A stretch of DNA of 64,000 bases from Lysobacter stagni (GCF_030053425.1 NZ_JASGBI010000001.1:1062001-1126000); one strand, 5' to 3'; positions 21,133 through 31,037 are shown, counted from the first letter of the stretch. Notes: generated from the sequence alone by a model not told the origin. Numbers and translations: made by a program.

Positions 21133-22887
21133 TCAGTCCGCCTTGGCCGTGGCCGTGGCGGACGTGCGGATGAACGCGCGGACCTGTTCCTCCAGCACCG
21201 GCAGGGGCACCGAGCCCTCGCTGAGCAGTGCGTCGTGGAAGGCCTTCACGTCGAACTTCGGGCCCAGCGCCTTCTCGGCCTCCTCGCGCAGGCGGACGAT
21301 GGTGATCTCGCCCAGCTTGTAGCTCAGCGCCTGGGCCGGCCAGGAGATGTAGCGGTCGACCTCGGTGGTGACCTCGTGTTCGCTCAGCGCGGTGCGATCG
21401 CGCAGGTAAGCCAGCGCCTGGTCGCGGGTCCAGCCCTTGTGGTGCACGCCGGTGTCGATGACCAGGCGGCAGGCGCGCCACATCTCGTAGGTCAGGCGGC
21501 CGAAGTCTTCGTAGGGCGTCTCGTAGATGCCCATCTCCACGCCGAGCTTCTCGCTGTACAGCCCCCAGCCTTCGCCGTAGGCCGAGATGTAGGTTTCGCG
21601 GCGGAACTCGGGCAGCTCACCCTGCTCCTTGGCCAGCGAGCCCTGCAGCGCATGGCCCGGTGCGGACTCGTGCAGCGTCAGCGCGGGCAGGTTGTAGAGC
21701 GGGCGCGAGGGCAGGTCGTAGGTGTTGACCCAGTACGTGCCCGCGCCGCCACGACCGCTGGTCCAGAACGGCGCGATGTCCGGCGGCACCGGGACGATGG
21801 TGAAGCGGCCGCGCGGCAACGTGCCGATGAACTTGCCGACCTCGCCGTCCACGCGCTTGGAGATCCACGCGGCGCGATCCAGCAGTTCCTGCGGGGTCTT
21901 CGCATAGAACTGCGGGTCGGTGCGCAGGAACGCCAGGAAATCCGCGAAGCTGCCCTTGAAGCCGACCTGCTGGATGATCGCGTCCATCTCCGCCTGGATG
22001 CGCGCGACTTCCTTCAGGCCGATCTGGTGGATCTCCTCCGGGCTCAGGTCCAGCGTGGTGTATTCGCGGATCTGCTGGCGGTAATAGGCCTTGCCGTCGG
22101 GCATCTGCTCGGCGCCGAGCGTGGTGCGGGCCTTGGGCACGTATTCCTTGCGGAAGAAGGTGAGCAGCTTCGCGTACGCGGGAATGACGTTCTCGCCGAT
22201 CGCCGCCGACGCATCGGCGCGCAGACGGGCCTGCTCGTCGGCGGGGATCGATGCCGGCATGCGCTTGAACGGATCGTAGAACTTGGATTCCTGCGGATCC
22301 TTCAGGTCGGCGACGGCGGTGATGGAACCGTCGCGTCCGTCGAGCACCGCGCGCGGCACGCTGAAACCGCGCGACAGGCCGGCACGCATGTTCGCGATGT
22401 TCTGGTCGAAGTAGCGCGGCACGTCGCGCAGGCGATCGATGTAGGCGCGGTAGTCCTCGCTGGTTCGCATCGGACGGCGCGCCATGAAGCCCAGGTTGGA
22501 CCAGAACGAGGAATCCGAATTGAACGGCATCTCGTATCCGCGCAGTCGCACGTCGGCGGCCAGGTTCTCCACCTGCGACTGGTACACCTCGAAATTCACC
22601 TTGTTCTGCGTATCCAGCTGCGCGGCGTCGATGCCCTTGAGCTGGGCCAGCACGTCATCCCACACCTTCAGCCGCGCCTTCTGCGAGGCGGCATCCACGG
22701 ACGGCAGGCGGTGGCGGCTGCCGGAGGTGTCGCTGTCCTCGTCGGACATCGCCAGCTCGTCCTGTCGCCACTTCCATTCCTTCGTGTAGATGGCCTCGAA
22801 GCGGTCGTCGACCGGACCGGCCACGGCCGTGGACGAGAGAAGGGCGAGCTGGGCCGACAGCGCGGTGGCGAGGAGCAGTCGTTTCAC
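21133..22887 (-). CDS. DUF885-family secreted hydrolase (putative metallopeptidase)
   Basis: About 584 residues. The signal peptide ([19 protein letters not shown], cleaved near AVA-GP) indicates export to the periplasm. The DUF885 signature [16 protein letters not shown], a HExxxGH-like motif, is present and is thought to bind zinc. A second conserved block is [11 protein letters not shown]. Start taken as GTG 22887, which gives a clean signal peptide; a TTG at 22908 would add seven residues. The substrate is unknown; the family includes xanthomonad dipeptidyl-peptidase-like proteins. It is downstream of, but 120 bp from, the LAB_N gene. Confidence 0.82.
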   Translation of the reverse strand: MKRLLLATALSAQLALLSSTAVAGPVDDRFEAIYTKEWKWRQDELAMSDEDSDTSGSRHRLPSVDAASQKARLKVWDDVLAQLKGIDAAQLDTQNKVNFEVYQSQVENLAADVRLRGYEMPFNSDSSFWSNLGFMARRPMRTSEDYRAYIDRLRDVPRYFDQNIANMRAGLSRGFSVPRAVLDGRDGSITAVADLKDPQESKFYDPFKRMPASIPADEQARLRADASAAIGENVIPAYAKLLTFFRKEYVPKARTTLGAEQMPDGKAYYRQQIREYTTLDLSPEEIHQIGLKEVARIQAEMDAIIQQVGFKGSFADFLAFLRTDPQFYAKTPQELLDRAAWISKRVDGEVGKFIGTLPRGRFTIVPVPPDIAPFWTSGRGGAGTYWVNTYDLPSRPLYNLPALTLHESAPGHALQGSLAKEQGELPEFRRETYISAYGEGWGLYSEKLGVEMGIYETPYEDFGRLTYEMWRACRLVIDTGVHHKGWTRDQALAYLRDRTALSEHEVTTEVDRYISWPAQALSYKLGEITIVRLREEAEKALGPKFDVKAFHDALLSEGSVPLPVLEEQVRAFIRTSATATAKAD

Positions 22888-23007
22888 GGCAAGGACCTGG
22901 ATGGGCAAGCGCCGATCTTCGCATTCCGGGCCATGCCGTGGTTGGCGGGATGCCGGGGTTTTGGGCGGCTCCCCGTCACAGGTCCCGATGCGTACGCCCC
23001 CGTCGGG

Positions 23008-23349
23008 TCAGTGACTGGCGCGGTCGCGCTTCCAGCCGCGGTGTTTGATGTCCAGGTACAGGCTGTAGGCTGCGGTGAAGGCCGGGAAGAGGTTCTGGAT
23101 CACGCCCACCGAGTCCTGCTTCTGTGAGAACAGGAAGTAGCTCAGCGTCATCACGCTGCCCACCAGGCTCATGTACCAGAACAGGCGGGGAATCACGGGG
23201 CGTCCGTACTGACGTGATGCGAGGAACTGCACCAGCCAGCGGCCGCCGAACATGAGCGCGCCGGTCAGGCCGATGATCTTCCACGGCGACATGTGCAGCC
23301 CGGTCCATTCGAGCCAGGCGATGGGGTGGTTCATGAAGTCGAATTCCAT
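23008..23349 (-). CDS. LAB_N-domain small membrane protein
   Basis: A 113-residue protein with three hydrophobic helices matching the lipid-A-disaccharide-synthase N-terminal (LAB_N) domain as a stand-alone unit (WKIIGLTGALMFGGRWLVQF, RLFWYMSLVGSVMTLSYF). Stand-alone LAB_N proteins are found with polyprenyl-phosphate sugar transferases. It lies 99 bp downstream of such a transferase here and may help flip or use the lipid-linked sugar; that role is inference. Confidence 0.82.
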   Translation of the reverse strand: MEFDFMNHPIAWLEWTGLHMSPWKIIGLTGALMFGGRWLVQFLASRQYGRPVIPRLFWYMSLVGSVMTLSYFLFSQKQDSVGVIQNLFPAFTAAYSLYLDIKHRGWKRDRASH

Positions 23350-23448
23350 GGCGCGGTCCCGTGGAGGCGTGTGTCCGGTCCGGAAGCGGAGCGCAGGGCA
23401 TGCGGCGCCGCCGGCGACCGCTGGCCGCGCGACGGCCCGCCCTGTCTA

Positions 23449-24195
23449 TCAGATTTCGCGGGTGCGGGTGATCTTGCTGCGCGTGATCAGCCAGGCCACG
23501 CCACGAAGGTCGCGGATGCCCACCAGCGCACGGTTGAGGTTGTTGTACTTGGACACGCCCGTCGAACGCGCGCGGTGGTTCACCGGCACGCTCACCGTCT
23601 TCCAGCCCGCGCGCTGCATCAGCGCCGGCAGGTAGCGGTGCATGTGGTCGAAGTACGGCAGGTCGAGGAAGGCCGCGCGTTCGAACAGCTTGATGCCGCA
23701 GCCGGTGTCGGGCGTGTCGTCGCGCAGCATGCGCGCGCGGATCGCGTTGGCCCACTTCGATGCCCAGCGCTTGCTGCCGCTGTCCTGGCGGTTCACGCGC
23801 CAGCCGGCGAAGAGCTTGATGTCGGACGCCGCGCGGGCGCGTTCGGCGATCAGTTTGGGAATGTCGGCCGGATCGTTCTGGCCGTCGCCGTCCAGCGTGG
23901 CCACCCACGTGCCGCGCGCGGCTTTCACGCCGGTGCGGATCGCGGTGCTCTGGCCGCTCTGGCTTTCGTGGTGCACCACGCGCAACTCGGGCACTTCGGC
24001 CTTGAGCGCCGTCAGCACGGCGAGGGTGTCGTCGCGCGAGCGGTCGTCGATGTAGACGATCTCGAAGTTGCCGCCGTCGTCCGCCGCGCGGCCGCGCAAT
24101 GCGGCGGTGATCTCGTGCACCAGCGGCGCGACGTTGTCGCGCTCGTTGAACACCGGCACCACCACGGAAAGCTGGGGGGATGTGCTCACGGGCAT
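23449..24195 (-). CDS. Family-2 polyprenyl-phosphate glycosyltransferase (DPM1/ArnC-like)
   Basis: A 248-residue GT-A enzyme without membrane helices. Motifs: SVVVPVFNERDNV (nucleotide binding), IVYIDDRSRDDTL, and ATLDGDGQNDPADIP holding the DxD-type metal site. The length and motifs match dolichyl/undecaprenyl-phosphate sugar transferases, which load a sugar from a nucleotide donor onto a polyprenyl phosphate at the inner membrane. ATG 24195 overlaps the epimerase stop (TGATG), so translation is coupled. The upstream enzyme makes UDP-galacturonate, so the sugar may be galacturonic acid (inference). Confidence 0.87.
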   Translation of the reverse strand: MPVSTSPQLSVVVPVFNERDNVAPLVHEITAALRGRAADDGGNFEIVYIDDRSRDDTLAVLTALKAEVPELRVVHHESQSGQSTAIRTGVKAARGTWVATLDGDGQNDPADIPKLIAERARAASDIKLFAGWRVNRQDSGSKRWASKWANAIRARMLRDDTPDTGCGIKLFERAAFLDLPYFDHMHRYLPALMQRAGWKTVSVPVNHRARSTGVSKYNNLNRALVGIRDLRGVAWLITRSKITRTREI

Positions 24196-25193
24196 CACGC
24201 CTTGTCACCGAAGTAGTCGCGACACCACGCCACGACCTGGGGCAGGCCGGTCTCGATGGACGTGGCCGGTTCGAAGCCGAACGCTTCCTGCGCGCGCTGG
24301 GTGTCGGCCATGGTCTCGATCATGTCGCCCGGTTGCATGGGTTTGTACACCTTCTGCGCCGCGGTGCCCGCGGCCTGTTCAATGACCGCGATGAAGCGCT
24401 CGAGTTCCACTGGCGTGTGGTTGCCCAGGTTGAACACGCGGTGCGGAACGGCCGGTGGCGGCAGATGCGTCGGCGGCGGATGGTCGAGCGCGCCGAGCAC
24501 GCCGGCGACGATGTCGTCGACGAAGGTGAAATCGCGCCGCATCTTGCCGTGGTTGAAGACGTCGATGGGCCGCCCCGCCAGCACCGCGCGCGAAAACAGC
24601 AACGGCGCCATGTCAGGTCGGCCCCACGGTCCGTACACGGTGAAGAAGCGCAGACCGGTCGCGCGCAGGCCGTAGAGGTGCGCGTAGGTGTGCGCCATCA
24701 GCTCGTTGGCGGCCTTGGTCGCCGCATAGAGCGAACGCGGCTGGTCGATGCGCTGGTCCTCGGAGAACGGCGGCGTGGCCGAATCGCCGTACACCGACGA
24801 GGAGCTGGCATACACCAGGTGCTGCACGCCGCGATGACGGCACAGCTCCAGCATGTTGACGAAGCCGGCGAGGTTGCTGTCGACGTACGCGTGCGGGTTG
24901 CTCAGCGAATAACGCACGCCCGCCTGCGCCGCGAGGTGGATCACCTGCGTGGGCGCGATCTCGTCGAACAGCGCGGCCAGGCCGTCGCGATCGGTGAGGT
25001 CGAGCGCGCGGATGTCCACGTCCGGGCAGAGCGCGGCCACGCGGTCGCGCTTGATCTGCGGATCGTAGTAGTCGTTGTAGTTGTCCAGGCCGACGACGGT
25101 GGCGCCGCGCGCTTTCAATGCGCGGCAGGTGTATGCACCGATGAAGCCGGCGGCGCCGGTGACGAGGATGGTGCCGGGGGAGGTATCAGCCAT
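24195..25193 (-). CDS. NAD-dependent epimerase, UDP-glucuronate 4-epimerase-like
   Basis: A 332-residue extended short-chain dehydrogenase. Rossmann motif ILVTGAAGFIGAYTCRAL at the N-terminus; catalytic SSSSVYG and YAATK (Tyr and Lys); LDNYNDYYDPQIKRDR is characteristic of UDP-glucuronate 4-epimerases. Expected reaction: UDP-GlcA to UDP-GalA in the cytoplasm. It starts a coupled pair with the glycosyltransferase. UDP-glucose 4-epimerase is the main alternative, but the DNYNDYYD block argues for the glucuronate enzyme. Confidence 0.85.
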   Translation of the reverse strand: MADTSPGTILVTGAAGFIGAYTCRALKARGATVVGLDNYNDYYDPQIKRDRVAALCPDVDIRALDLTDRDGLAALFDEIAPTQVIHLAAQAGVRYSLSNPHAYVDSNLAGFVNMLELCRHRGVQHLVYASSSSVYGDSATPPFSEDQRIDQPRSLYAATKAANELMAHTYAHLYGLRATGLRFFTVYGPWGRPDMAPLLFSRAVLAGRPIDVFNHGKMRRDFTFVDDIVAGVLGALDHPPPTHLPPPAVPHRVFNLGNHTPVELERFIAVIEQAAGTAAQKVYKPMQPGDMIETMADTQRAQEAFGFEPATSIETGLPQVVAWCRDYFGDKA

Positions 25194-25217
25194 CTGGGTC
25201 GTGTTGGGAGAGGAAAG

Positions 25218-25643
25218 TCAGTCCGGGAACGGGTGGATGTCGAAGCCCAGGGTCAGTTTGAGATCCGCCAGGCCGGCGCCCAGGGACGGGTCCAGTTCGA
25301 ATCCGAAGCTGTCCTGGCCCGACAGGCCGATGGACAGGCCGCACCGGCCGCCGCGGATGAAGAACGTGTGCAGCGCGTCGCGGTGCATCGCCAGTCGCTG
25401 CTGCACGCCACGAAGGTAGTCCTGCAGATCCTCATCCGACCAGTTTCGCGATCCGAGTGTCAGATTCGTGTAGGCGTAGCTCTCGCGGTACACACCGTCC
25501 AGCGGCGCGCCGCCGGGCGTGGAACGCGGTTCGCCGGCGCGCCAGGTGCGTTCCGGCGTCAGGCCCAGCTGATCGAAGAGGGGACGCAGGTCGTCGCGCG
25601 GATGCATCGCGCGCAGTGCAACCCGGTAGCGGTACGGGTTCAT
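25218..25643 (-). CDS. Unrecognised soluble protein, DUF4279-like
   Basis: 141 residues, no signal peptide or membrane helix. The layout, with a leading MNPYRYRVALRAMHP strand, WSDEDLQDYLRGV helix and GGRCGLSIGLSG strand, resembles DUF4279 proteins, but I am not certain. It sits 15 bp after parB and 24 bp before the epimerase on the same strand, so it is probably part of one transcript. No function proposed. Confidence 0.6.
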   Translation of the reverse strand: MNPYRYRVALRAMHPRDDLRPLFDQLGLTPERTWRAGEPRSTPGGAPLDGVYRESYAYTNLTLGSRNWSDEDLQDYLRGVQQRLAMHRDALHTFFIRGGRCGLSIGLSGQDSFGFELDPSLGAGLADLKLTLGFDIHPFPD

Positions 25644-25658
25644 GCCGACACCTCGAAC

Positions 25659-26567
25659 TTACTCCGTGACGGTGCCGCGCAGCCGTTCCAGCACGCCCTC
25701 GAGCGAATCGAGGTCGGTGTAGTGGATCACCAGCCGGCCCTTGCCGCCGCGGCCATGCAACACGTTGACCTTGGTGCTGAGCGATTCGGACAGCTCGCGT
25801 TCCAGCGCGGCGATGTCGGCCTGCGGCTTGGCCTTGGCCGCCTTGGGCTTGGCCGTGCTGCTGGTCGGGATCACCCCGGCGGACACCTGCTGCACGCGGT
25901 GTTCGACCTCGCGCACCGACCAGCCGTGTTCGGCGGCCTGGCGTGCCAGTGCGATGGCAGCCTGCGGCGCAAGCGCCAGCAGGGCGCGGGCATGGCCCAT
26001 TTCCAGCGAGTGGGTTTCCAGCAGCACGCGGATCTCGGCGGGCAACTCCAGCAGGCGCAGCAGGTTGGACACCGCGGCACGCGAACGTCCGACCGCCTCG
26101 GCGGCCTGCGCGTGGGTCAGGTCGAACTCGTCGATCAGCCGCTGCAGCGCGTTGGCTTCTTCCAGCGGGTTGAGGTCCTCGCGCTGGATGTTCTCGATCA
26201 GCGCCATCGCGACCACGGTGCGGTCGTCGACTTCGCGGATGACGACCGGGATTTCGCTCAGCCCCGCCAGTTGCGAGGCACGCCAGCGGCGTTCGCCGGC
26301 GATGATCTCGTAGCGCTTGCCGCCCAGGTCGCGCACGACGATGGGCTGGATCACGCCCTGTGCCTTGATCGACCCGGCCAGCTCTTCCAGCTTTTCCTGG
26401 TCCCAGTGCTTGCGCGGCTGGTACTTGCCGGGCGTGAGTGCATCCACCGGCAGGTGGCGCAGGATGTCGCCCTCGACCGCCTCCAGCGCCGGCGCCTCGG
26501 CGGCGGCCTTGGGGCCCAGCAGTGCTTCGAGGCCGCGGCCCAGGCCGCGCTTCTTGGCTACGCTCAT
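25659..26567 (-). CDS. parB: Chromosome-partitioning protein ParB
   Basis: A 302-residue DNA-binding CTP-dependent clamp. N-terminal RGLGRGLEALLG, then the ParB/Srx domain with YQPRKHWD and the CTP-binding GERRWRAS motif. The helix-turn-helix region (LTHAQAAEAVGRSRAAVSN) recognises parS. The C-terminal dimerisation segment ends RGTVTE. The ATG overlaps the parA stop. Together with ParA it segregates the origin region. No parS palindrome was noticed in the window. Confidence 0.95.
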   Translation of the reverse strand: MSVAKKRGLGRGLEALLGPKAAAEAPALEAVEGDILRHLPVDALTPGKYQPRKHWDQEKLEELAGSIKAQGVIQPIVVRDLGGKRYEIIAGERRWRASQLAGLSEIPVVIREVDDRTVVAMALIENIQREDLNPLEEANALQRLIDEFDLTHAQAAEAVGRSRAAVSNLLRLLELPAEIRVLLETHSLEMGHARALLALAPQAAIALARQAAEHGWSVREVEHRVQQVSAGVIPTSSTAKPKAAKAKPQADIAALERELSESLSTKVNVLHGRGGKGRLVIHYTDLDSLEGVLERLRGTVTE

Positions 26568-27379
26568 GCAGTCGTCTCCTTCGCTTCGGCGCGGGCGGCC
26601 TTGCCGGCCTGTTCGCGCTCGCGCTGGCGGCGCAGCACTTCGCCCGCCAGCCCCATGTAAGCGATGCCGCCGCGGCTGGCGCGGTCGTAACCGACGATGC
26701 TCTGGCCGTAGCTGGGCGCTTCGGCCAGGCGCACGTTGCGCGGCACGATGGTGCGGAAGACGCGGTCGCCGAAATGCTTGGTCAGTTCCGCCGAGACGGC
26801 GTTGGCCAGGTTGTTGCGCACGTCGAACATGGTGCGCAGCACGCCTTCGATCTCCAGCGCGGGATTGAGGTTGGCCTTGAGCGCATCGATCGTGTCGATC
26901 AGTGCGCTGATGCCTTCCAGCGCGTAGTACTCGCACTGCATCGGCACGATGATCGAATCCGCGGCGGTCAGCGCATTGAGCGTGAGCAGCGACAGCGCCG
27001 GCGGGCAGTCGATCAGGATGAAGTCGTAGTTCGCACGCAGCGGCGCGAGCGCGGTCTTGAGGCGCTGCTCGCGGCCCGCTTCGCTCATCAGGCTGATTTC
27101 CGCCGCCGTCAGCTCGATATTGGCCGGCAGCAGGTCGAATTCCTCGGCGGTGCGCTTGAGGATCGAGGTCGCGTCGGCTTCGCCCAGCAACACGTCGCAG
27201 ATCGTGTCCTCGATCTCGCGCTTGTCGATGCCGCTGCCCATGGTGGCGTTGCCCTGGGGATCGAGATCGACCAGCAAAACGCGCTTGGGCGTCTTCGCCA
27301 GGGCGGCGGCCAGGTTGACGGCGGTGGTGGTCTTGCCGACCCCGCCTTTCTGGTTGGCAACGGCGATGATGCGGGCCAT
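26564..27379 (-). CDS. parA: Chromosome-partitioning ATPase ParA
   Basis: A 271-residue deviant Walker-A ATPase: KGGVGKTTTAVNLAAAL at residues 11-27, LLVDLDPQGNAT, and a DCPP motif. It drives movement of ParB-parS complexes. First gene of the overlapping parAB pair, 189 bp downstream of rsmG, a widely conserved order. Confidence 0.95.
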   Translation of the reverse strand: MARIIAVANQKGGVGKTTTAVNLAAALAKTPKRVLLVDLDPQGNATMGSGIDKREIEDTICDVLLGEADATSILKRTAEEFDLLPANIELTAAEISLMSEAGREQRLKTALAPLRANYDFILIDCPPALSLLTLNALTAADSIIVPMQCEYYALEGISALIDTIDALKANLNPALEIEGVLRTMFDVRNNLANAVSAELTKHFGDRVFRTIVPRNVRLAEAPSYGQSIVGYDRASRGGIAYMGLAGEVLRRQREREQAGKAARAEAKETTA

Positions 27380-27568
27380 GCGGCTCGTCCTGGGCTGTGT
27401 ATGCGGAATGAGACCGGCGTGGGGCCGGACCGGTGATTATGCCCGGATGGGAACTCGCGCGCGCCCTCGCCCGTTCCTGTACGGGCGGCGATCGGTGCCG
27501 ATCCGGCGAGTGCGACGCCGGATCAAGCACTTGCGGTGCCCGCCTTCAGACGGGCGGTTCCGATCGGT

Positions 27569-28231
27569 TTACGGAGCCGTGCGGCCGATCACGACCAGAT
27601 GGCGTTCGGCGTCCAGCCCCGGCACGCGCAGGGGGTGCGAGGCCTGCACGGCCCAGCCGGCCGGCAGCGCGGCGATCTCGTCGGCGGGGTAGACGCCCTT
27701 CATCGCCAGCAGGCGGCCGTCGGGCTTGAGCAGGTGGCCGCCCAGTTCGAGGATCAACGGCAGCGTGGCCAACGCGCGCGCGGTGATCGCGTCGTACGCG
27801 CCGGGTTCGTCCACCGCTTCGATGCGCGATTCGGCCACGCGCGCGTCCTTCAGGCCCAGCTGGCGGATCGCCTCGCGCATGAACCGCGCCTTCTTGCCGT
27901 TGCTCTCCACCAGCGTGACCTGCAGGCCCGGTTTGACGATCGCCAGCGGAATGCCGGGAAGTCCGGGGCCGGTCCCCAGGTCCGCCAGGCGCCCGCCGCG
28001 CGCGGCCAGATCGTCGAGGAAGGGGTGCATCGCCAGCGAATCGAGCAGGTGCTTGGTCACCATCTCGTGCGGATCGCGCACGGCGGTGAGGTTGTAGGTG
28101 CGGTTCCAGCGCAGCAGCAGCGCCAGGTAGTCCAGCAGCGGCGTCGCGGCGGCGGGGTCCAGCGCGAGCGCGCGCAGACCATCGTCCAGCGTCCGTCGCA
28201 GCGACGGGTCGAGAGGGGCGGGGGTGTTCAT
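27569..28231 (-). CDS. rsmG: 16S rRNA (guanine-527-N7) methyltransferase
   Basis: 220 residues, SAM-dependent. The motif [17 protein letters not shown] binds S-adenosylmethionine, and [15 protein letters not shown] is the family N-terminal signature. It methylates G527 of 16S rRNA; loss gives low-level streptomycin resistance in other bacteria. It stands upstream of parAB in the same direction. Confidence 0.95.
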   Translation of the reverse strand: MNTPAPLDPSLRRTLDDGLRALALDPAAATPLLDYLALLLRWNRTYNLTAVRDPHEMVTKHLLDSLAMHPFLDDLAARGGRLADLGTGPGLPGIPLAIVKPGLQVTLVESNGKKARFMREAIRQLGLKDARVAESRIEAVDEPGAYDAITARALATLPLILELGGHLLKPDGRLLAMKGVYPADEIAALPAGWAVQASHPLRVPGLDAERHLVVIGRTAP

Positions 28232-28325
28232 GGAGCCGGAGCGGGGGGCGGAATTCGGGAAAGGGTAACTGACCGGCCGCAGGCGCCGCTCCTGCGCGTC
28301 TCCCGCGGCGCCGCGATCCGGGGGA

Positions 28326-28937
28326 TCAGTCCGTCCGTCGCCAGGCCAGGGCGCCCAGGTAGTCCGGCTCCGGCCGCAGCTCCTGCAGCGACCAGTCCTC
28401 GGCGTGGCCCAGCGCAGGGTCGCATTCGGCCAGTCGCAATACGCCGTCCTGCTCGGCGAAGCGCAGGCGATGCAGGCCGAACGAAATGCCGTGCCCGTGC
28501 GCCTTCAACAGCGCTTCCTTCGCGCACCACAGGCGCAGGAAGCCGTGATCGCGCACGGCCGTGGACGGGGCCGCGTGCAGCCATGCCAGCTCGGGGCCGG
28601 TGAAGAAACGCTGCGCCAGTTCCAGGGCGCGGCCCCGCGGACGTATCCGCTCCAGGTCGATGCCCACCTGTACGCGATGGCCGAGCGCGATCAGCAGCCC
28701 GTCGCCGCTGTGGCTCCAGTTGCAGTCCCAGTCCGACAGCGCGCCCCCCAGGCGCGGGCGGCCGCGCACATCGCGCTCCAGCGGAAGGTCGGCGGGCGAT
28801 AGGGAAAGCTCGCCGGCGAGCCAGCCGCGCGCCAGCGGCTCGGCCGGCGCGCGGGGCGGATGGGGGCACCAGGCCCAGCGCACGACGCCGGGCCCGGTCC
28901 CGCCGGCGGGCGTCGTTGGGGCTGCGGACAGCGACAT
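28326..28937 (-). CDS. 4'-phosphopantetheinyl transferase (Sfp/HetI-type)
   Basis: A 203-residue enzyme that adds the phosphopantetheine arm of CoA to carrier proteins. Motifs VGIDLERI (Mg-binding Asp) and [16 protein letters not shown] (W-x-x-KEA-x-K) are intact. Start at ATG 28937; a longer frame would overlap the divergent AMP-ligase. The divergent pairing with the AMP ligase 86 bp away resembles xanthomonadin (aryl polyene) loci, so it probably activates the acyl carrier proteins of pigment synthesis (inference). Confidence 0.88.
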   Translation of the reverse strand: MSLSAAPTTPAGGTGPGVVRWAWCPHPPRAPAEPLARGWLAGELSLSPADLPLERDVRGRPRLGGALSDWDCNWSHSGDGLLIALGHRVQVGIDLERIRPRGRALELAQRFFTGPELAWLHAAPSTAVRDHGFLRLWCAKEALLKAHGHGISFGLHRLRFAEQDGVLRLAECDPALGHAEDWSLQELRPEPDYLGALAWRRTD

Positions 28938-29022
28938 GAACTGATCATATGGGTTCGAAGACGGCCCCCAGCGTAAGCTAGCGCAGGGGAGGCGGCGAAG
29001 CCGCTGGTACACGGAACACCAC

Positions 29023-30399
29023 ATGTCCGCGGTTGTCGACGTTGTCATCACTACTCAAGTTGCGCCCGTTCCGCTCACCTGCGGGGACGGCGCGCGCGCG
29101 ATCGCCTTCGACGCGGGCCGCGCAATCGATCTGCGCACCTTCACTCGTCAGGTGCGCGCGCTGGCCGCCACGCTGCCGCACGCGCGACACGCGATCAACC
29201 TGTGCGAAGACCGCTACCGTTACCTCGTGGCCTTCTGCGCGGCCGCGGTGCGTGGGCAGACCACGCTGATGCCGGCTTCGCGGGCGCCGGCGATGATCGA
29301 ACAGGTCCTGGCGCAATACCCCGATGCCTACTGCATCACCGACGTCGAACTGTCTCCGGCGCCGCCGCACTGCGTGCGCATGCTCGCCACGCTGGACGAA
29401 CTCGACGGAGAGCCGCTGATGCTCGAGGACGAATGGCGCGTCGCGATCGGGTTCACGTCCGGCAGCACCGGCCAACCGCGTCCCTACGACAAGACCTGGC
29501 GCAGCTTCCGTACCAGCACCGCGCAGAATCTGGCCGCGCTCGACGGACTGCTGTCGGCCAATGGCGTCACGCACGTCATCGCCACCGTACCGCCGCAGCA
29601 CATGTACGGCATGGAGATGACCGTGCTGCTGCCGCTGCTGGGACAGGTGTCGGTGCATTCGGCGCGCCCGCTGTTTCCCGCCGACGTGGTGCGCGCCCTG
29701 TGCGATGCGCCCTCGCCGCCGCTGCTGGTCACCACGCCCGTGCACCTGCGCGCGCTGGTCGCCTCGGACCTGCCGCTGCCGCCGCTGGCCGGCATCGTCT
29801 CGGCGACGGCGCCGTTGCCACCGGAACTCGCTGCCCAGGCCGAAGCGCGCTTCGGTTGTGAAGTGCGCGAGGTATTCGGTTCGACTGAGACCTGCGTGTT
29901 CGCGCGGCGCCGCACTGCGCGCGACGACGCATGGACGCCGCTGCCCGGCGTGCGACTGGCGCCGCAGCCCGACGGCACTGCCGTGCACGCGCCGCACTTG
30001 CGCGAACCGGTGGTGCTGGCCGATCTCATGGACGTCCACGCCGACGGCCGCTTCGAACTGCGCGGCCGCAACGCGGACCTGCTCGACATCGCCGGCAAGC
30101 GTGCATCGCTGGGCGACCTCACCCGCAAGCTGCTTGCCGTGCCCGGCGTCGAGGACGGCGTGGTGTTCCAGCTCGATGCCGAGGACGCCATCGGCGTGCG
30201 ACGCATCGCGGCACTGGTGGTGGCGCCGCGCCTGGAGGAGGGCGACATCCTGCACGCGTTGCGGCAACACCTGGATCCGGTGTTCCTGCCGCGGCCTCTG
30301 CGTCGCGTCGCGTCGCTGCCGCGCAACGAAACCGGCAAGCTGCCGCGTCAGGCGCTGGAAGCGCTGCTGCACGGTCCCGCGCCCCTGCCCGTAGGCTGA
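29023..30399 (+). CDS. AMP-dependent acyl ligase, XanA2/ApeH-like
   Basis: A 458-residue ANL-superfamily adenylating enzyme. ATP-binding IGFTSGSTGQPRPYDKTW (from about residue 146), VFGSTETCVFA, and a C-terminal NETGKLPR lysine. It is shorter than acetyl-CoA synthetases and resembles the ligases in aryl polyene and xanthomonadin clusters that load a hydroxybenzoate-type starter on a carrier protein. Neighbour is a divergent phosphopantetheinyl transferase. No ketosynthases or carrier proteins lie downstream in this window, so the remaining pathway must be elsewhere. Confidence 0.8.
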   Translation: MSAVVDVVITTQVAPVPLTCGDGARAIAFDAGRAIDLRTFTRQVRALAATLPHARHAINLCEDRYRYLVAFCAAAVRGQTTLMPASRAPAMIEQVLAQYPDAYCITDVELSPAPPHCVRMLATLDELDGEPLMLEDEWRVAIGFTSGSTGQPRPYDKTWRSFRTSTAQNLAALDGLLSANGVTHVIATVPPQHMYGMEMTVLLPLLGQVSVHSARPLFPADVVRALCDAPSPPLLVTTPVHLRALVASDLPLPPLAGIVSATAPLPPELAAQAEARFGCEVREVFGSTETCVFARRRTARDDAWTPLPGVRLAPQPDGTAVHAPHLREPVVLADLMDVHADGRFELRGRNADLLDIAGKRASLGDLTRKLLAVPGVEDGVVFQLDAEDAIGVRRIAALVVAPRLEEGDILHALRQHLDPVFLPRPLRRVASLPRNETGKLPRQALEALLHGPAPLPVG

Positions 30400-30497
30400 T
30401 GCCGGGCTGACGCCCCCATCACACCTGCCCGTCCAGACTCGCGTCGCCCCGCGCAGGGGTGACACCTGCCATCGCACTGGATCCAGGAGGCACGAGC

Positions 30498-30770
30498 ATG
30501 ATGGGCATCCTCATTTGGCTGGTCCTCGGCGGGATCATCGGCTGGATCGCCAGCCTGATCATGCGCACCGACGCACAGCAGGGCCTGTTCCTCAACATCG
30601 TCGTCGGCATCGTGGGCGCGCTCATCGGTGGCTGGCTCGGCGGATTGTTCGGCCTGGGCGGCGACATCAACGATGGCGACTTCTCCATCAGCGGCCTGCT
30701 GATGTCGCTGGTCGGCGCGATCGTGCTGCTGGCGATCGTCAACCTGTTCCGGCGTGGTCGCGTGCGCTGA
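30498..30770 (+). CDS. GlsB/YeaQ/YmgE-family small membrane protein
   Basis: About 90 residues with three hydrophobic helices. The glycine-rich repeats (LGGIIGWIASLIMR, GIVGALIGGWLGGLFG) are the transglycosylase-associated protein signature. An extra negative loop (GGDINDGDFS) and an RRGRVR tail are present. AGGAGG at 30485-30490 favours the first of two adjacent ATGs. Associated with stress responses in other bacteria; biochemical role unknown. Confidence 0.9.
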   Translation: MMGILIWLVLGGIIGWIASLIMRTDAQQGLFLNIVVGIVGALIGGWLGGLFGLGGDINDGDFSISGLLMSLVGAIVLLAIVNLFRRGRVR

Positions 30771-30793
30771 AGCGGTTGCTCGAAGTGATTACG

Positions 30794-30820
30794 AAAAGGC
30801 CCGGCAATGCCGGGTCTTTT
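30794..30820 (+). terminator. Terminator after the GlsB-like gene
   Basis: A 12-bp stem with one G-T wobble (AAAAGGCCCGGC / GCCGGGTCTTTT), loop AAT, followed by GTTTTC, 23 bp past the stop. Confidence 0.8.
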
Positions 30821-31037
30821 GTTTTCTGCATCGAGTCGCGTGGTCACCATGCGAAGGAAGCTGACCCAACCGGTGGTTGCGGCTTGGAGTCCCACTGGAA
30901 GCCCCGCCCGCATGGCGTTCTGACCCTCTTGCGGCCGCACCCGCGTCCTCTCGAATTTTTCCTATAGGCCACCGCCGCGCGGCGTGTTCAGTTGGCCTAT
31001 CGCGCCTGACGCTGCACGCGCTTGCACGGAGAGAACG

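Noticed and set aside
25659..28231. Replication origin or parS site near rsmG-parAB
   Set aside because: No DnaA-box cluster and no parS-like 16-bp palindrome were noticed by eye; the gene order alone is not enough.
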